Shown piece by piece: positions 1 to 6,681 of a stretch of DNA of 64,000 bases (positions are counted from its first letter, which is position 1; the number at the start of each line of letters is the position of its first letter). The DNA is from Umezawaea beigongshangensis (GTDB lineage Bacteria; Actinomycetota; Actinomycetes; Mycobacteriales; Pseudonocardiaceae): positions 828,685 through 892,684 of the forward strand of contig NZ_JAEIOJ010000001.1 in NCBI RefSeq assembly GCF_016464305.1, in the 5' to 3' direction. Below the pieces are notes generated by a model. It was given only the letters and a program-made list of their open reading frames with translations, did no database searches and had not been told where the DNA came from. Made by a program: the position numbers and the translations under genes.

Positions 1-446
1 GTCGGGGTGTCGCCGTCCTTGACCAGCCTGGCGCGCTCGTAGACCTTGGCGCCCTCCTCCAGGCCCAGCGCCTCCGCGATGGACTTGTCGGCCTGGATCG
101 TGCGGACGGTGTTGGTCTGGTCGGTCGGCTTCCACTCGCGTCCCGATGCCTCGCGGTCCGCGGCGAACGCGACCAGACCGCCGAACTTCCACTTGCTCTT
201 GGCGTACCGCTCGACACCCAACCGCTTCATGCTCGGCCTCGGCCGCACCACCGTTCCACGTCGGCGCACCGGGTCCACAAGCCCCTCGGCCTCCAGGACG
301 GCGATGGCCTTGCGCACAGTGTTGATGTTGACCCCGTGGGTGGCCGCGATCTCGTCCTGCTTGGGCAGCGTGGTCCCAGGCGGGTAGTCGCCGCGCTCGA
401 TGCCCTCGCGCAGCAGGGTCGCCAGCTCGCGGTATCCGGTGGTCAC
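1..446 (-). CDS. korSA: GntR-family transcriptional repressor, KorSA-like (3' end off the window)
   Basis: Predicted DNA-binding repressor of the integrative element. The N-terminal ~70 residues form a GntR winged helix: the segment around PPGTTLPKQDEIA followed by VNINTVRKAIAVLEAEGLV is the helix-turn-helix core, then RRRGTVV is the wing. Residues after ~75 begin a HutC/UTRA-type effector domain that is cut at position 1, so the C-terminus is not visible. The GTG start at 446-444 is chosen because GAGGAG lies about 6 nt upstream on the minus strand and because the overlapping ATG leads straight to a stop. It is divergent from the operon starting at 592, which is the position of korSA relative to pra in pSAM2. 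Three palindromic sites in the divergent promoter are its likely operators; one overlaps a possible -10 of this gene, which suggests autoregulation. Family assignment is firm; the KorSA role is inferred from context. Confidence 0.85.
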   Translation of the reverse strand, partial: MTTGYRELATLLREGIERGDYPPGTTLPKQDEIAATHGVNINTVRKAIAVLEAEGLVDPVRRRGTVVRPRPSMKRLGVERYAKSKWKFGGLVAFAADREASGREWKPTDQTNTVRTIQADKSIAEALGLEEGAKVYERARLVKDGDTP

Positions 447-468
447 ATCAGCTCCTCAGCCAGAGGGA

Positions 469-566
469 TAACCCTAGCTCTACCTCGTCGGACCTGAACC
501 AAATGATCGATAGAGCTAGCTCTATTGACAGTCGACCGGCAGGCGTGTTCTATAGAGATAGCTCTA
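469..566. promoter_or_regulatory. three 42-bp-phased operator-like sites in the korSA/pra divergent promoter
   Basis: The sequence TAGCTCTA occurs at 475-482, 517-524 and 559-566, exactly 42 bp apart each time. Sites 2 and 3 extend to TAGAG-N4-CTCTA (511-524 and 553-566), and site 2 sits inside a perfect 16-bp palindrome (510-525). Site 1 keeps only the right half well. Forty-two bp is four helical turns, so bound dimers would lie on one face of the DNA. GntR/HutC proteins typically bind such AT-rich palindromes; that the neighbouring repressor is the ligand is inferred. Confidence 0.75.
525..556 (+). promoter_or_regulatory. candidate promoter of the pra-tra operon
   Basis: A perfect TTGACA -35 box lies at 525-530, directly abutting operator site 2, and a TATAGA -10-like box at 551-556 overlaps operator site 3. 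The 20-bp spacer is longer than optimal, so the exact -10 is uncertain. The overlap with both operators would let a repressor block RNA polymerase. Confidence 0.5.
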
Positions 567-591
567 ACGGACACCACTCCAGGAGGACCCC

Positions 592-969
592 GTGGCTCTG
601 AACAACCTGCCGATCCTGTTCGACGGCTTCCGCCTCATGGTCACCGAGCCGGTCGCGGTGAAGATGCGCGAGGACAACGGCCAGCTCGTCCCGGTCACCA
701 ACCGCGCCGGTGAGGAGCAGTTCTCCATCGTGCTGTTCGCCAAGCCCAAGGCTCGCCCCGGTGAGCGCGCCGGCAAGGGCGAAGAGATCAAGGTGACGCT
801 CCCGTTCGCCCCGGCGGAGGAGTTCGAGGAGGGCGAGTACGTCGAGCTGATCAATCCGACCGTGTCCTACTACGAGATCGAGGACCGGTCCACGGGCCGC
901 AAGAACTCCGGTCTGGCGTTCAAGGCCGAGACGGTCAAGCGCTTCGTGCGCGAACAGCGCGCCGCCTGA
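592..969 (+). CDS. small AICE protein in the Pra (replication/integration/excision activator) position
   Basis: A 125-residue soluble acidic protein with no membrane segment and no recognisable catalytic motif. It is the first gene after the repressor and its operators, which is where pra lies in pSAM2, whose product activates the repSA-xis-int genes. Size and general character (an N-terminal beta-rich part and a middle segment on ion- or nucleotide-free acidic residues, PFAPAEEFEEGEY) are compatible with this group, but I cannot show homology by eye. The GTG start at 592 has AGGAGG about 6 nt upstream (580-585). It is probably controlled by the three phased operator sites upstream. It could equally be an unrelated small AICE protein; the Pra label is positional. 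Confidence 0.6.
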   Translation: MALNNLPILFDGFRLMVTEPVAVKMREDNGQLVPVTNRAGEEQFSIVLFAKPKARPGERAGKGEEIKVTLPFAPAEEFEEGEYVELINPTVSYYEIEDRSTGRKNSGLAFKAETVKRFVREQRAA

Positions 970-1278
970 CCCCGCACCAGCTCGGTTGCCCTGCCCGGTA
1001 GGCCGGTCGCCCGTTTCGAGTCGGGCCAGAGGCACAGCGATCCCGTTCCGTCCGAGGTTGGTCGGCTGCCCGTTCACGACGGGCCGGAACGTGCGGTCTC
1101 GCTCTTTGACGAATTCCACAGTGGATAGACCCATGCCTGAATCCGGCGCGTTCACCTCGCGCCGAGACGTTCGGCGGCACCAGGTCTCACCTGGTCGTGG
1201 CCCTGGTGCCCGCCGTGCGTCTCGCACCACGGAGACCGCAGCACCCCGTCCAGCACCATCACGGAGAGGACGTGACCT
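970..1278. other. 309-bp intergenic stretch with a short hairpin
   Basis: No convincing gene is seen. It contains a perfect hairpin ACCAGGT-CTC-ACCTGGT (1179-1195) and a TTGACG box (1106-1111) without a well-placed -10. The hairpin could be a weak terminator, or a folded site belonging to the element such as a transfer locus; nothing in the sequence decides this. Confidence 0.4.
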
Positions 1279-1545
1279 GTGCAGGTACAGGCACTCAACA
1301 AACGCGCTCAAGAGCGCTACGACAACTTCGTCTCAGCGATGGACCTCGTGGCCGAGCAGTTCGACCCGCTGTCCGCGCTGATCAAGAAGATGCAGGAGGG
1401 AAAGGCACCGCCCGGTGCGTTTCGCATCACGTCGCCCGAGCAGCTCCGCAAGCTGCACACCGACGCGCTCAAGGCGCTGACCGAGCTTCGTGAGCAGGCC
1501 AAGAAGTACGAGGCCGAGTTGAAGTCCCGCGACTGGAGGGTCTGA
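1279..1545 (+). CDS. hypothetical small helical protein of the integrative element
   Basis: An 88-residue charged protein, predicted largely alpha-helical: an N-terminal helix (residues ~1-35), a short loop with PPGAFRI (~45-52), then a long Lys/Glu/Ala-rich helix to the C-terminus (~55-84). No Cys, no membrane segment and no known motif. The GTG start is supported by GGAGAGGA (1263-1270) 8 nt upstream. It is 5 nt from the next small ORF and lies between the Pra-like gene and traSA, so it is likely co-transcribed with the element's transfer genes. Function unknown; helical shape suggests a protein-binding or accessory role but this is a guess. Confidence 0.7.
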   Translation: MQVQALNKRAQERYDNFVSAMDLVAEQFDPLSALIKKMQEGKAPPGAFRITSPEQLRKLHTDALKALTELREQAKKYEAELKSRDWRV

Positions 1546-1550
1546 CGACC

Positions 1551-1772
1551 ATGTCTCACCAGCTCAGCAACGCCCTGGACGACCTCGACAAGGCCATGAC
1601 GCAGCTCCGGCACGCCGTCAAGGGCATCCCGGTTCGTCGTGAGGGCTTCAAGGACCACCACGACACCTTCGCCCGTGCTGCTGCCCGACTGCGCACGGAG
1701 ATGAACTACTCGCGCTCCCAGCTCGACCCCGACGCCGCACGACGGCGGAAGAAGCGCGACCGCAACCACTGA
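1551..1772 (+). CDS. hypothetical small basic protein of the integrative element
   Basis: A 73-residue protein, mainly helical, ending in a strongly basic tail (ARRRKKRDRNH). The tail suggests nucleic-acid or membrane-surface contact, but no defined domain is visible. It begins 5 nt after the previous gene stops, so the two form a pair, and a large hairpin (1783-1832) follows directly. The ATG start at 1551 sits after CTGGAGGGTC, giving a good ribosome-binding site. Function not recognised. Confidence 0.7.
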   Translation: MSHQLSNALDDLDKAMTQLRHAVKGIPVRREGFKDHHDTFARAAARLRTEMNYSRSQLDPDAARRRKKRDRNH

Positions 1773-1782
1773 CCGCACCTGC

Positions 1783-1832
1783 ACGGCAACGGCCGACCGT
1801 TCCCCCGCACGGGAGTGGTCGGCCGTTGCCGT
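1783..1832 (+). terminator. hairpin between the small ORFs and traSA
   Basis: ACGGCAACGGCCGACC (1783-1798) pairs perfectly with 1817-1832, a 16-bp stem; the 18-nt loop can add a TCCC/GGGA inner stem. No U-run follows, as is usual in actinobacteria. It may terminate or attenuate transcription before traSA. Confidence 0.65.
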
Positions 1833-1854
1833 ACCCGGCGAGAGGAACCACCCG

Positions 1855-3219
1855 ATGTTCTCCCACGCTCACGGCAAGTCCCGACGCTCCCCCGGCGCGG
1901 AGTTCCGCGCGGTGGCCTGGCTGGTGCGTCACCCCGGCTCCGTGGCCGCACCGGCGGCTGTGGCGGCCTCGATCACCGAACTCGGTCTGACCGGCACCGG
2001 CTCGGTCCTCGGTGGCGCGGCGCTGGGCGTCGGAGCGTGGTACCGGGCGCACCCCGACACCTTCGACACCGTGGCCGCTCCCGTGCTGCGGGCCTGGCGT
2101 CGGCGCTGGGCCGGTGCCTACACCGGTCGCCGCTGGGCCGACCTCATGGCGGCGTGCGAGCTGACCAGGGTCCACCACCGCACCGGTCGCACGCTGGTCC
2201 CCCGCGTCGTCCGGGTCCGCTCCTGGTCGCCGTCGATCGACACCGTGCGGGTCAAGCTCGTCCCCGGTCAGTCACCGCGGGCCTTCATCGCCGAAGCGGA
2301 GGAGATCGCCTCGACGCTCAAGGCCGAGCGGGTCGCGGTCGAGCGGGGCAAGCCCGGTGAGGTCGTGCTGATCGTCCAGCGCGACGAGCCCTTCACCTAC
2401 CTCGTCCCCGCCCCGGAGCTGCCTGCCGACGTCGCCGACGTCGACCTCACCTCGCTTTACATGGGTGAGGACGAGTTCGGCCGGGAGTTCCGCGAGCCGC
2501 TGATCGGGTCGCACTACCTGCGAGCCGGAGCGACCGGCTCGGGCAAGAACTCCCTCCCCGCGATCAAGCTGCGCGAGGTCGCCCCGTTGATCCGCGCGGG
2601 TCTCGTCCGGCCGTGGGTGTGCGACCCGAAGATGCTGGAGTGGATTGCGCTCAAGCCCATGCTCGACGGCCGGTACGCCGCGACTCCGGAGGACTGCGCC
2701 GAGCTGGTCGACGCCTACGTGGCGAACATGGAGCGCAAGCAGAAGCGGATGCAGCGCGCCGGGCTGCGGTCGGTCCCGGTCTCCGAGGACTATCCGCTGG
2801 ACTGGCTGATCTGTGACGAGATCGGCTCGCTGCTGGCCTACCGGAGCGACTACGCCAACCACCTCACCGGCCAGCTCTCGCTGATCACCTCGCTGGGGCG
2901 CTCCACCCACGACGTCGTGGAAGCCCTGGTGCAAGAGCCGTCCAAGGACGTCGTGCCGATCCGGGACCTCATTCCCCGGCGGCTGTGCCTGCGCGTCACC
3001 AGCGAGCGCCACCCGGACATGGTCCTGGGTGACGGTGCCCGCGAGAAGGGCGCGATCGCCGATGAGATCCCCGACTCCGAGGACACCGCCGGTATCGGCT
3101 TCTCCGTCTCCCCGCGCACCCGTGCGCCTCGCCGCATCCGCGCGGCCTTCACCCCCGACGGCGGCCTCACCGAGCTGGTCGAGTTCGTCACTGGACGCGG
3201 CCTGCGCGCCGTGAGCTGA
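1855..3219 (+). CDS. traSA: FtsK/SpoIIIE-type DNA translocase, conjugal transfer protein TraSA
   Basis: A 454-residue ATPase that in this family alone moves double-stranded element DNA from donor to recipient mycelium. After a basic N-terminus there is a hydrophobic region (~residues 20-65). The Walker A loop is at residues 225-233, GATGSGKNS: the usual Ser/Thr after the Lys is Asn here, with Ser one place later. The Walker B motif LICDE ends at Asp321-Glu322. Length and single-ATPase layout fit pSAM2-type Tra proteins rather than the much longer cell-division FtsK. The ATG at 1855 has AGAGGAA upstream. It follows a large hairpin and precedes four more element genes closely spaced or overlapping. 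Identification as the transfer translocase is strong; the tolerance of Asn at the Walker position is inferred from the intact remainder of the motif. Confidence 0.9.
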   Translation: MFSHAHGKSRRSPGAEFRAVAWLVRHPGSVAAPAAVAASITELGLTGTGSVLGGAALGVGAWYRAHPDTFDTVAAPVLRAWRRRWAGAYTGRRWADLMAACELTRVHHRTGRTLVPRVVRVRSWSPSIDTVRVKLVPGQSPRAFIAEAEEIASTLKAERVAVERGKPGEVVLIVQRDEPFTYLVPAPELPADVADVDLTSLYMGEDEFGREFREPLIGSHYLRAGATGSGKNSLPAIKLREVAPLIRAGLVRPWVCDPKMLEWIALKPMLDGRYAATPEDCAELVDAYVANMERKQKRMQRAGLRSVPVSEDYPLDWLICDEIGSLLAYRSDYANHLTGQLSLITSLGRSTHDVVEALVQEPSKDVVPIRDLIPRRLCLRVTSERHPDMVLGDGAREKGAIADEIPDSEDTAGIGFSVSPRTRAPRRIRAAFTPDGGLTELVEFVTGRGLRAVS

Positions 3220-3254
3220 CCGTCCCCTTCCACATCACACAGGAGGGCTTTCCC

Positions 3255-3722
3255 ATGCCTGCCAACGAATTTCGTTCGCTCGACCGCATCCTTCGCACCG
3301 TGCGAGGGCACATGCGCACCCGCTCCCTGCCCCGCCCGGATCGTCTGGTCGTCTCCACGCGGTCCCGGTCGCTGCACGCCGAGTTCACCTCCGGCACCGC
3401 GCCCGACCGGCTCGCCGCCGTACTGCTGTGGTCGGCCACCCTCGACGGGCTGTCGCTGGCCTGGACCCACCGATCCGGCGGTGTGCTCGCCCTGGCCGCC
3501 ACCGGACGCACCGCCTCCGGCCTGTCCCTGGGCCTGGCCGCGTCCGGCCCCGTGGTCGAACTGGCCGGGCGTGTGCTCGACCTCTGGCCGCACCGCCTGG
3601 CCGAACTCGCCGGTGTGTTCGCGCTGGCCGAGCACCACACCGAGATCGTCACCTACGACGAGGTCGCCCACGTCGTCACCGCCGCCCGCGCCACCGCCTC
3701 GGCGCTGGAGGTGGCGGCATGA
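3255..3722 (+). CDS. hypothetical protein, element transfer region
   Basis: A 155-residue protein of unknown function. It starts with a basic segment (residues ~5-32), followed by an Ala/Leu/Gly-rich body with alternating strands and helices, without a clear membrane helix, Cys or catalytic motif. AGGAGGG lies about 7 nt before the ATG at 3255. Its TGA overlaps the ATG of the WhiB-like gene (ATGA at 3719-3722), indicating translational coupling, so it is part of the transfer operon. Confidence 0.7.
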   Translation: MPANEFRSLDRILRTVRGHMRTRSLPRPDRLVVSTRSRSLHAEFTSGTAPDRLAAVLLWSATLDGLSLAWTHRSGGVLALAATGRTASGLSLGLAASGPVVELAGRVLDLWPHRLAELAGVFALAEHHTEIVTYDEVAHVVTAARATASALEVAA

Positions 3723-4042
3723 GCAACCCGTCCGAACCGGGCTACCGGGTGCTCATGGCGCTGCTGTTCGGGCTGTCCGGGCAGCCTCCGGCCTGGCGTG
3801 CTGACGCCGCGTGCGCCGACACCGATCCGGAACTGTTCTTCGACTCCCAGCACACCGCCGACGCGCTCGCGGTGTGCGCCGGATGCCCGGTGCTCGACCT
3901 GTGCCGGGCCGACCACACCACCTGGGAGTCGGCGACCCGATCGCGGCGCTTCTACGCCTCCGGCGTCGTCGGCGGCACCACAGCCAGCTCCCGCAACCAG
4001 ACCTACTACCCCCGCAAGCAGTCCCGAGAGGACGTGGCCTGA
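3719..4042 (+). CDS. element-borne WhiB-like Fe-S regulator
   Basis: A 107-residue WhiB-family protein. The four cluster ligands are Cys32, Cys53, Cys56 and Cys62 (C-x20-C-x2-C-x5-C), within the typical context WRADAACADTDPELFF. The usual turn G-[VI]-W-G-G after the cluster appears as GVVGG (residues ~88-92), so the conserved Trp is Val. A basic C-terminal tail, as in DNA-binding WhiB proteins, is short (YYPRKQSRED). The start is an ATGA overlap with the preceding stop; the stop overlaps the next ATG (TGATG). WhiB proteins bind a [4Fe-4S] cluster and usually contact the housekeeping sigma factor; here it could connect element transfer to host redox or developmental state, which is inference. 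Confidence 0.88.
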   Translation: MSNPSEPGYRVLMALLFGLSGQPPAWRADAACADTDPELFFDSQHTADALAVCAGCPVLDLCRADHTTWESATRSRRFYASGVVGGTTASSRNQTYYPRKQSREDVA

Positions 4043-4227
4043 TGAAGACGATCGTGACCCTGCCCGTCAACCGTCGCAGCATCTCCACCGCCGTCAAGGC
4101 CGTCCCCGTCACCCTCGCTGGGATCGCGGTGATGTGGTTCGCCTTCGGCATCGCCGGGGCCGTGGTGCTGACCCTGGTCCTGTTCTTCCTCGGCCGCCTG
4201 CTGCTGCGCGCCGCCCGTTCCGAGTAG
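4042..4227 (+). CDS. small membrane protein
   Basis: A 61-residue protein with a short basic N-terminus (MKTIVTLPVNRRS) and two adjacent hydrophobic stretches (residues ~18-38 and ~38-54) ending in a basic tail LLLRAARSE. It may span the membrane once or twice. Its ATG overlaps the stop of the WhiB-like gene (TGATG), and another membrane protein follows 28 nt later. In AICE and Streptomyces plasmids, small membrane proteins next to tra assist intramycelial spread; that role is inferred from position only. Confidence 0.72.
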   Translation: MKTIVTLPVNRRSISTAVKAVPVTLAGIAVMWFAFGIAGAVVLTLVLFFLGRLLLRAARSE

Positions 4228-4255
4228 TCCCTTCCCGACAGAAAGGAGGTGCCCG

Positions 4256-5080
4256 GTGTTCGGCAAAGCCAAGCGGCACAACGACTCCAGCACCGCAGAG
4301 ACGCGGCGGGTGCGTGGACTGCGCGCCCAGCTCCACGAAGCACACGACGTGCACCGCCTGGCCGCCGATCCCCTCCTCGGCGCGGTGCGGGCCGACCGGT
4401 TCCGCGTCTCGGTCACCCGCTCCATGTGGTTCTTCCTCGCCATCGGGCTCGGGTTCACCACCACCGGCGTTCACGACTTCCTCGCCGGGCACCTCACCGC
4501 GGCTGACCCGATGTGGTGGGGTGCCTGGCTGGTCGAACCGGCCTTGGCGGGCATCCTGATCACGCTGCTGCGCTGGGAAGCCGAGATGCTGTCCAAGGGC
4601 CTGGCCGTCGACCACCAGGCCGTCACCCGGCTCAAGCGCGTGCTCCTCGGCGCGACCCTGGTGACCAACGTGTGGTCCTCCCTGCGCCCGGCCTCCGGGT
4701 CGGTCGACGCCGGGATGGTGTTCCTCCACGTCGTCATCCCCGTCGTGGTCTACCTGCTGGCGGAGGTCATGCCGGTGATCCAGCAGCGGTGCAACACCGC
4801 CCGCGAACTCGCCCTGGCCTCCACGCCTCACCCGGCCGTCGAGCCGGTGCCCGACGAGCCAGCTCCAGCCGTTGAGCCGGTATCGGCCGTACCTGCTCCG
4901 GCTCCCGCTGACGTGGTGCCCATACCCCGGCCCGGTCCGCGGCTGCCTCGGCACCTGCTCGCCCAGCTCGACGCCAAGACCGCCGAGACCGGACGGCCGC
5001 TGACCGCCGAGGAGGTGCGCGACGTGCTCAACGTCCCCGCCGACTACGCCGCCCGCATCGCCACCCAGCTCGCCGCCTGA
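4256..5080 (+). CDS. multi-pass membrane protein, possible spread (Spd-like) protein
   Basis: A 274-residue protein. Residues ~1-50 are soluble and charged; about four hydrophobic segments follow (roughly 58-78, 88-110, 130-150 and 160-180); then a Pro/Ala/Val-rich linker (VEPVPDEPAPAVEP, ~198-225) leads to a small C-terminal helical domain. That last ~50-residue part (TAEEVRDVLNVPADYAARIA) resembles a winged-helix-like tail. The GTG start at 4256 has AAAGGAGGTG just upstream. Gene order between traSA and repSA matches that of spd genes that extend plasmid spread in mycelium. The specific function is not shown by any motif. Confidence 0.7.
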   Translation: MFGKAKRHNDSSTAETRRVRGLRAQLHEAHDVHRLAADPLLGAVRADRFRVSVTRSMWFFLAIGLGFTTTGVHDFLAGHLTAADPMWWGAWLVEPALAGILITLLRWEAEMLSKGLAVDHQAVTRLKRVLLGATLVTNVWSSLRPASGSVDAGMVFLHVVIPVVVYLLAEVMPVIQQRCNTARELALASTPHPAVEPVPDEPAPAVEPVSAVPAPAPADVVPIPRPGPRLPRHLLAQLDAKTAETGRPLTAEEVRDVLNVPADYAARIATQLAA

Positions 5081-5094
5081 CACCCACTCACCAC

Positions 5095-5128
5095 GCGGGG
5101 CGCGACCCACCACCGGGTCGCGCCCCGC
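5095..5128 (+). terminator. hairpin before repSA
   Basis: GCGGGGCGCGACCC (5095-5108) pairs perfectly with 5115-5128 around a 6-nt loop, 14 nt after the stop of the membrane-protein gene. It lacks a U-tract. It would separate the transfer operon from the replication-recombination operon. Confidence 0.75.
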
Positions 5129-5155
5129 CGTCATGCTCGGAAGGAGACCGCAACC

Positions 5156-6505
5156 GTGGTGCTCACCCTCGAAGACCGCATCTCGGACCGGCTGCGCGCC
5201 CCCGACTACCACGACTGGCGGGACAAGGTCGTCGCCACCAACGGCTGTGCCGTCCCGATCCGCCTGGAAGGCGCGTGGCAGGTGCAGGAGGCCACCAGCG
5301 GCCGTGTGCTCGCCCACCACGGCGGCGAGATCATGGTTCCGTGCGGCAACCGCCGGGCCACCGTGTGTCCGTCCTGCTCCGACCGCTACGCCGCCGACGC
5401 CTTCCACCTCATGCAGGCCGGGCTCGCCGGGGGCACCAAGGGCGTCCCCGAGAGCGTCGCCGAGAAGCCCCGCGGCTTCGCCACCCTCACCGCCCCGTCC
5501 TTCGGACCCGTCCACAACCGGCCCACCACCAGGGCGGGCAAGCCCCGGCCGTGCACCGGGTGCGGGGAGCGGCACCACCCCGACGACCCCCGCATCGGCG
5601 GCGCGGTCGACCCCGACGCCTACGACTACACCGGCTCGGTCCTATGGCAGGCCCACGCCGGAGCGCTGTGGCACCGCTTCGTCACCACCCTCAAGCGGCT
5701 GCTCGCCCAAGCCGGTGGCCTCAACCAGCGGGAGTTCAAGGACGCCGCCCGGCTGTCCTACGCCAAGGTCGCCGAGTACCAGCGACGCGGCATGGTCCAC
5801 TTCCACGCCGTCATCCGCGTCGACGGCCCCGGTGGCCCCGGTGACCCCACCCCGGCGTGGGTGACCACCGACCTGCTCGACCACTGCATCACCACCGCCG
5901 CTCGGGCGGTCAAGGTCGGCACCCACCGGCCCGACGGCACCCCGCTGGAACTGCGGTGGGGCGCACAGGTCGACTTCCGGCCCATCCGCCCCACACAGGC
6001 CCACGACGTCGAGGACGACGACGGCGCGATCAGCGAACACCGTCTGGCCGCCTACGTCGCCAAGTACGCCACCAAGACCACCGGCAAGACGGACGGCGCC
6101 GACCGCCCGATCCGCTCTCAGCTCTGCATCGACCACGCACCGGTCTCCGACCACCACCGCCGCATGATCCAAACAGCCTGGGACCTCGGTGATCTGGCCG
6201 AGTACGACGACCTGAACCTCAAGAAGTGGGCGCACATGCTCGGCTTCCGCGGCCACTTCCTCACCAAGTCCAAGCACTACTCGACCACCTTCGGAGCCAT
6301 CCGCGGCGACCGGCGCGAGTACCGCGCGGCCGAGACCTTCGACCGTCTCGGCATCGACCCCGAATCCGTCCTGGTCGTCAACGACTGGCGCTACACCGGC
6401 ACCGGCTACGCCAGCGACGCCGAACGCGAGCTGGCCGGTGCGATCGCTGAACGGGTCCGCGACAGCCGACGCCGCAAGTACGAGCAGGAGAGGCAGGCGG
6501 CATGA
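5156..6505 (+). CDS. repSA: replication initiator RepSA
   Basis: A 449-residue rolling-circle-type initiator of the pSAM2 RepSA class (usual length ~450-460). Features in order: an early Cys pair CPSC (residues ~69-72) and a second CTGC (~128-131), likely a zinc site; the metal-binding HUH motif His215-Phe-His217 in MVHFHAVI; and the nicking-tyrosine region YVAKYATK with Tyr300 and Tyr304. The GTG start at 5156 follows GGAAGGAG. The stop overlaps xis (ATGA). The protein would nick the element's double-strand origin and start replication of the excised circle before transfer. The order repSA-xis-int is that of pSAM2. Confidence 0.9.
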   Translation: MVLTLEDRISDRLRAPDYHDWRDKVVATNGCAVPIRLEGAWQVQEATSGRVLAHHGGEIMVPCGNRRATVCPSCSDRYAADAFHLMQAGLAGGTKGVPESVAEKPRGFATLTAPSFGPVHNRPTTRAGKPRPCTGCGERHHPDDPRIGGAVDPDAYDYTGSVLWQAHAGALWHRFVTTLKRLLAQAGGLNQREFKDAARLSYAKVAEYQRRGMVHFHAVIRVDGPGGPGDPTPAWVTTDLLDHCITTAARAVKVGTHRPDGTPLELRWGAQVDFRPIRPTQAHDVEDDDGAISEHRLAAYVAKYATKTTGKTDGADRPIRSQLCIDHAPVSDHHRRMIQTAWDLGDLAEYDDLNLKKWAHMLGFRGHFLTKSKHYSTTFGAIRGDRREYRAAETFDRLGIDPESVLVVNDWRYTGTGYASDAERELAGAIAERVRDSRRRKYEQERQAA

Positions 6506-6681
6506 GCAAGCTCTGGAGCATCGAGGACCTGGCCGACTACCTCGGCGTGCCCGTTCCGACCATCTACGGGTGGCGGACCAAGAAGTACGGTCCCCCGGCC
6601 CGGCGCGTCGGCAAGCACCTCCGCTGGGTGCCCGAGGACGTCAAGAACTGGCTCGACTCGCTCGGTCCGGAGGCGGCCTGA
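6502..6681 (+). CDS. xis: excisionase Xis
   Basis: A 59-residue helix-turn-helix protein of the MerR/excisionase-like class: SIEDLADYLGVPVPTIYGWR is the HTH, followed by the wing RRVGKHLRW and a terminal helix. Recombination directionality factors of actinomycete elements have exactly this size and fold. It starts within repSA (ATGA, 6502-6505) and its stop overlaps the integrase start (TGATG, 6679-6683), so the three genes are translationally coupled. It would bind near the attachment site and drive Int toward excision. Confidence 0.92.
   Translation: MSKLWSIEDLADYLGVPVPTIYGWRTKKYGPPARRVGKHLRWVPEDVKNWLDSLGPEAA

Noticed and set aside
46-387. Plus-strand open frame opposite the GntR gene
   Set aside because: It mirrors the repressor gene, which has a clear winged-helix sequence and ribosome-binding site.
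986-1381. Plus-strand frame covering the 970-1278 gap
   Set aside because: Arg/Pro/Ser-rich composition, no ribosome-binding site and overlap with the better supported gene at 1279.
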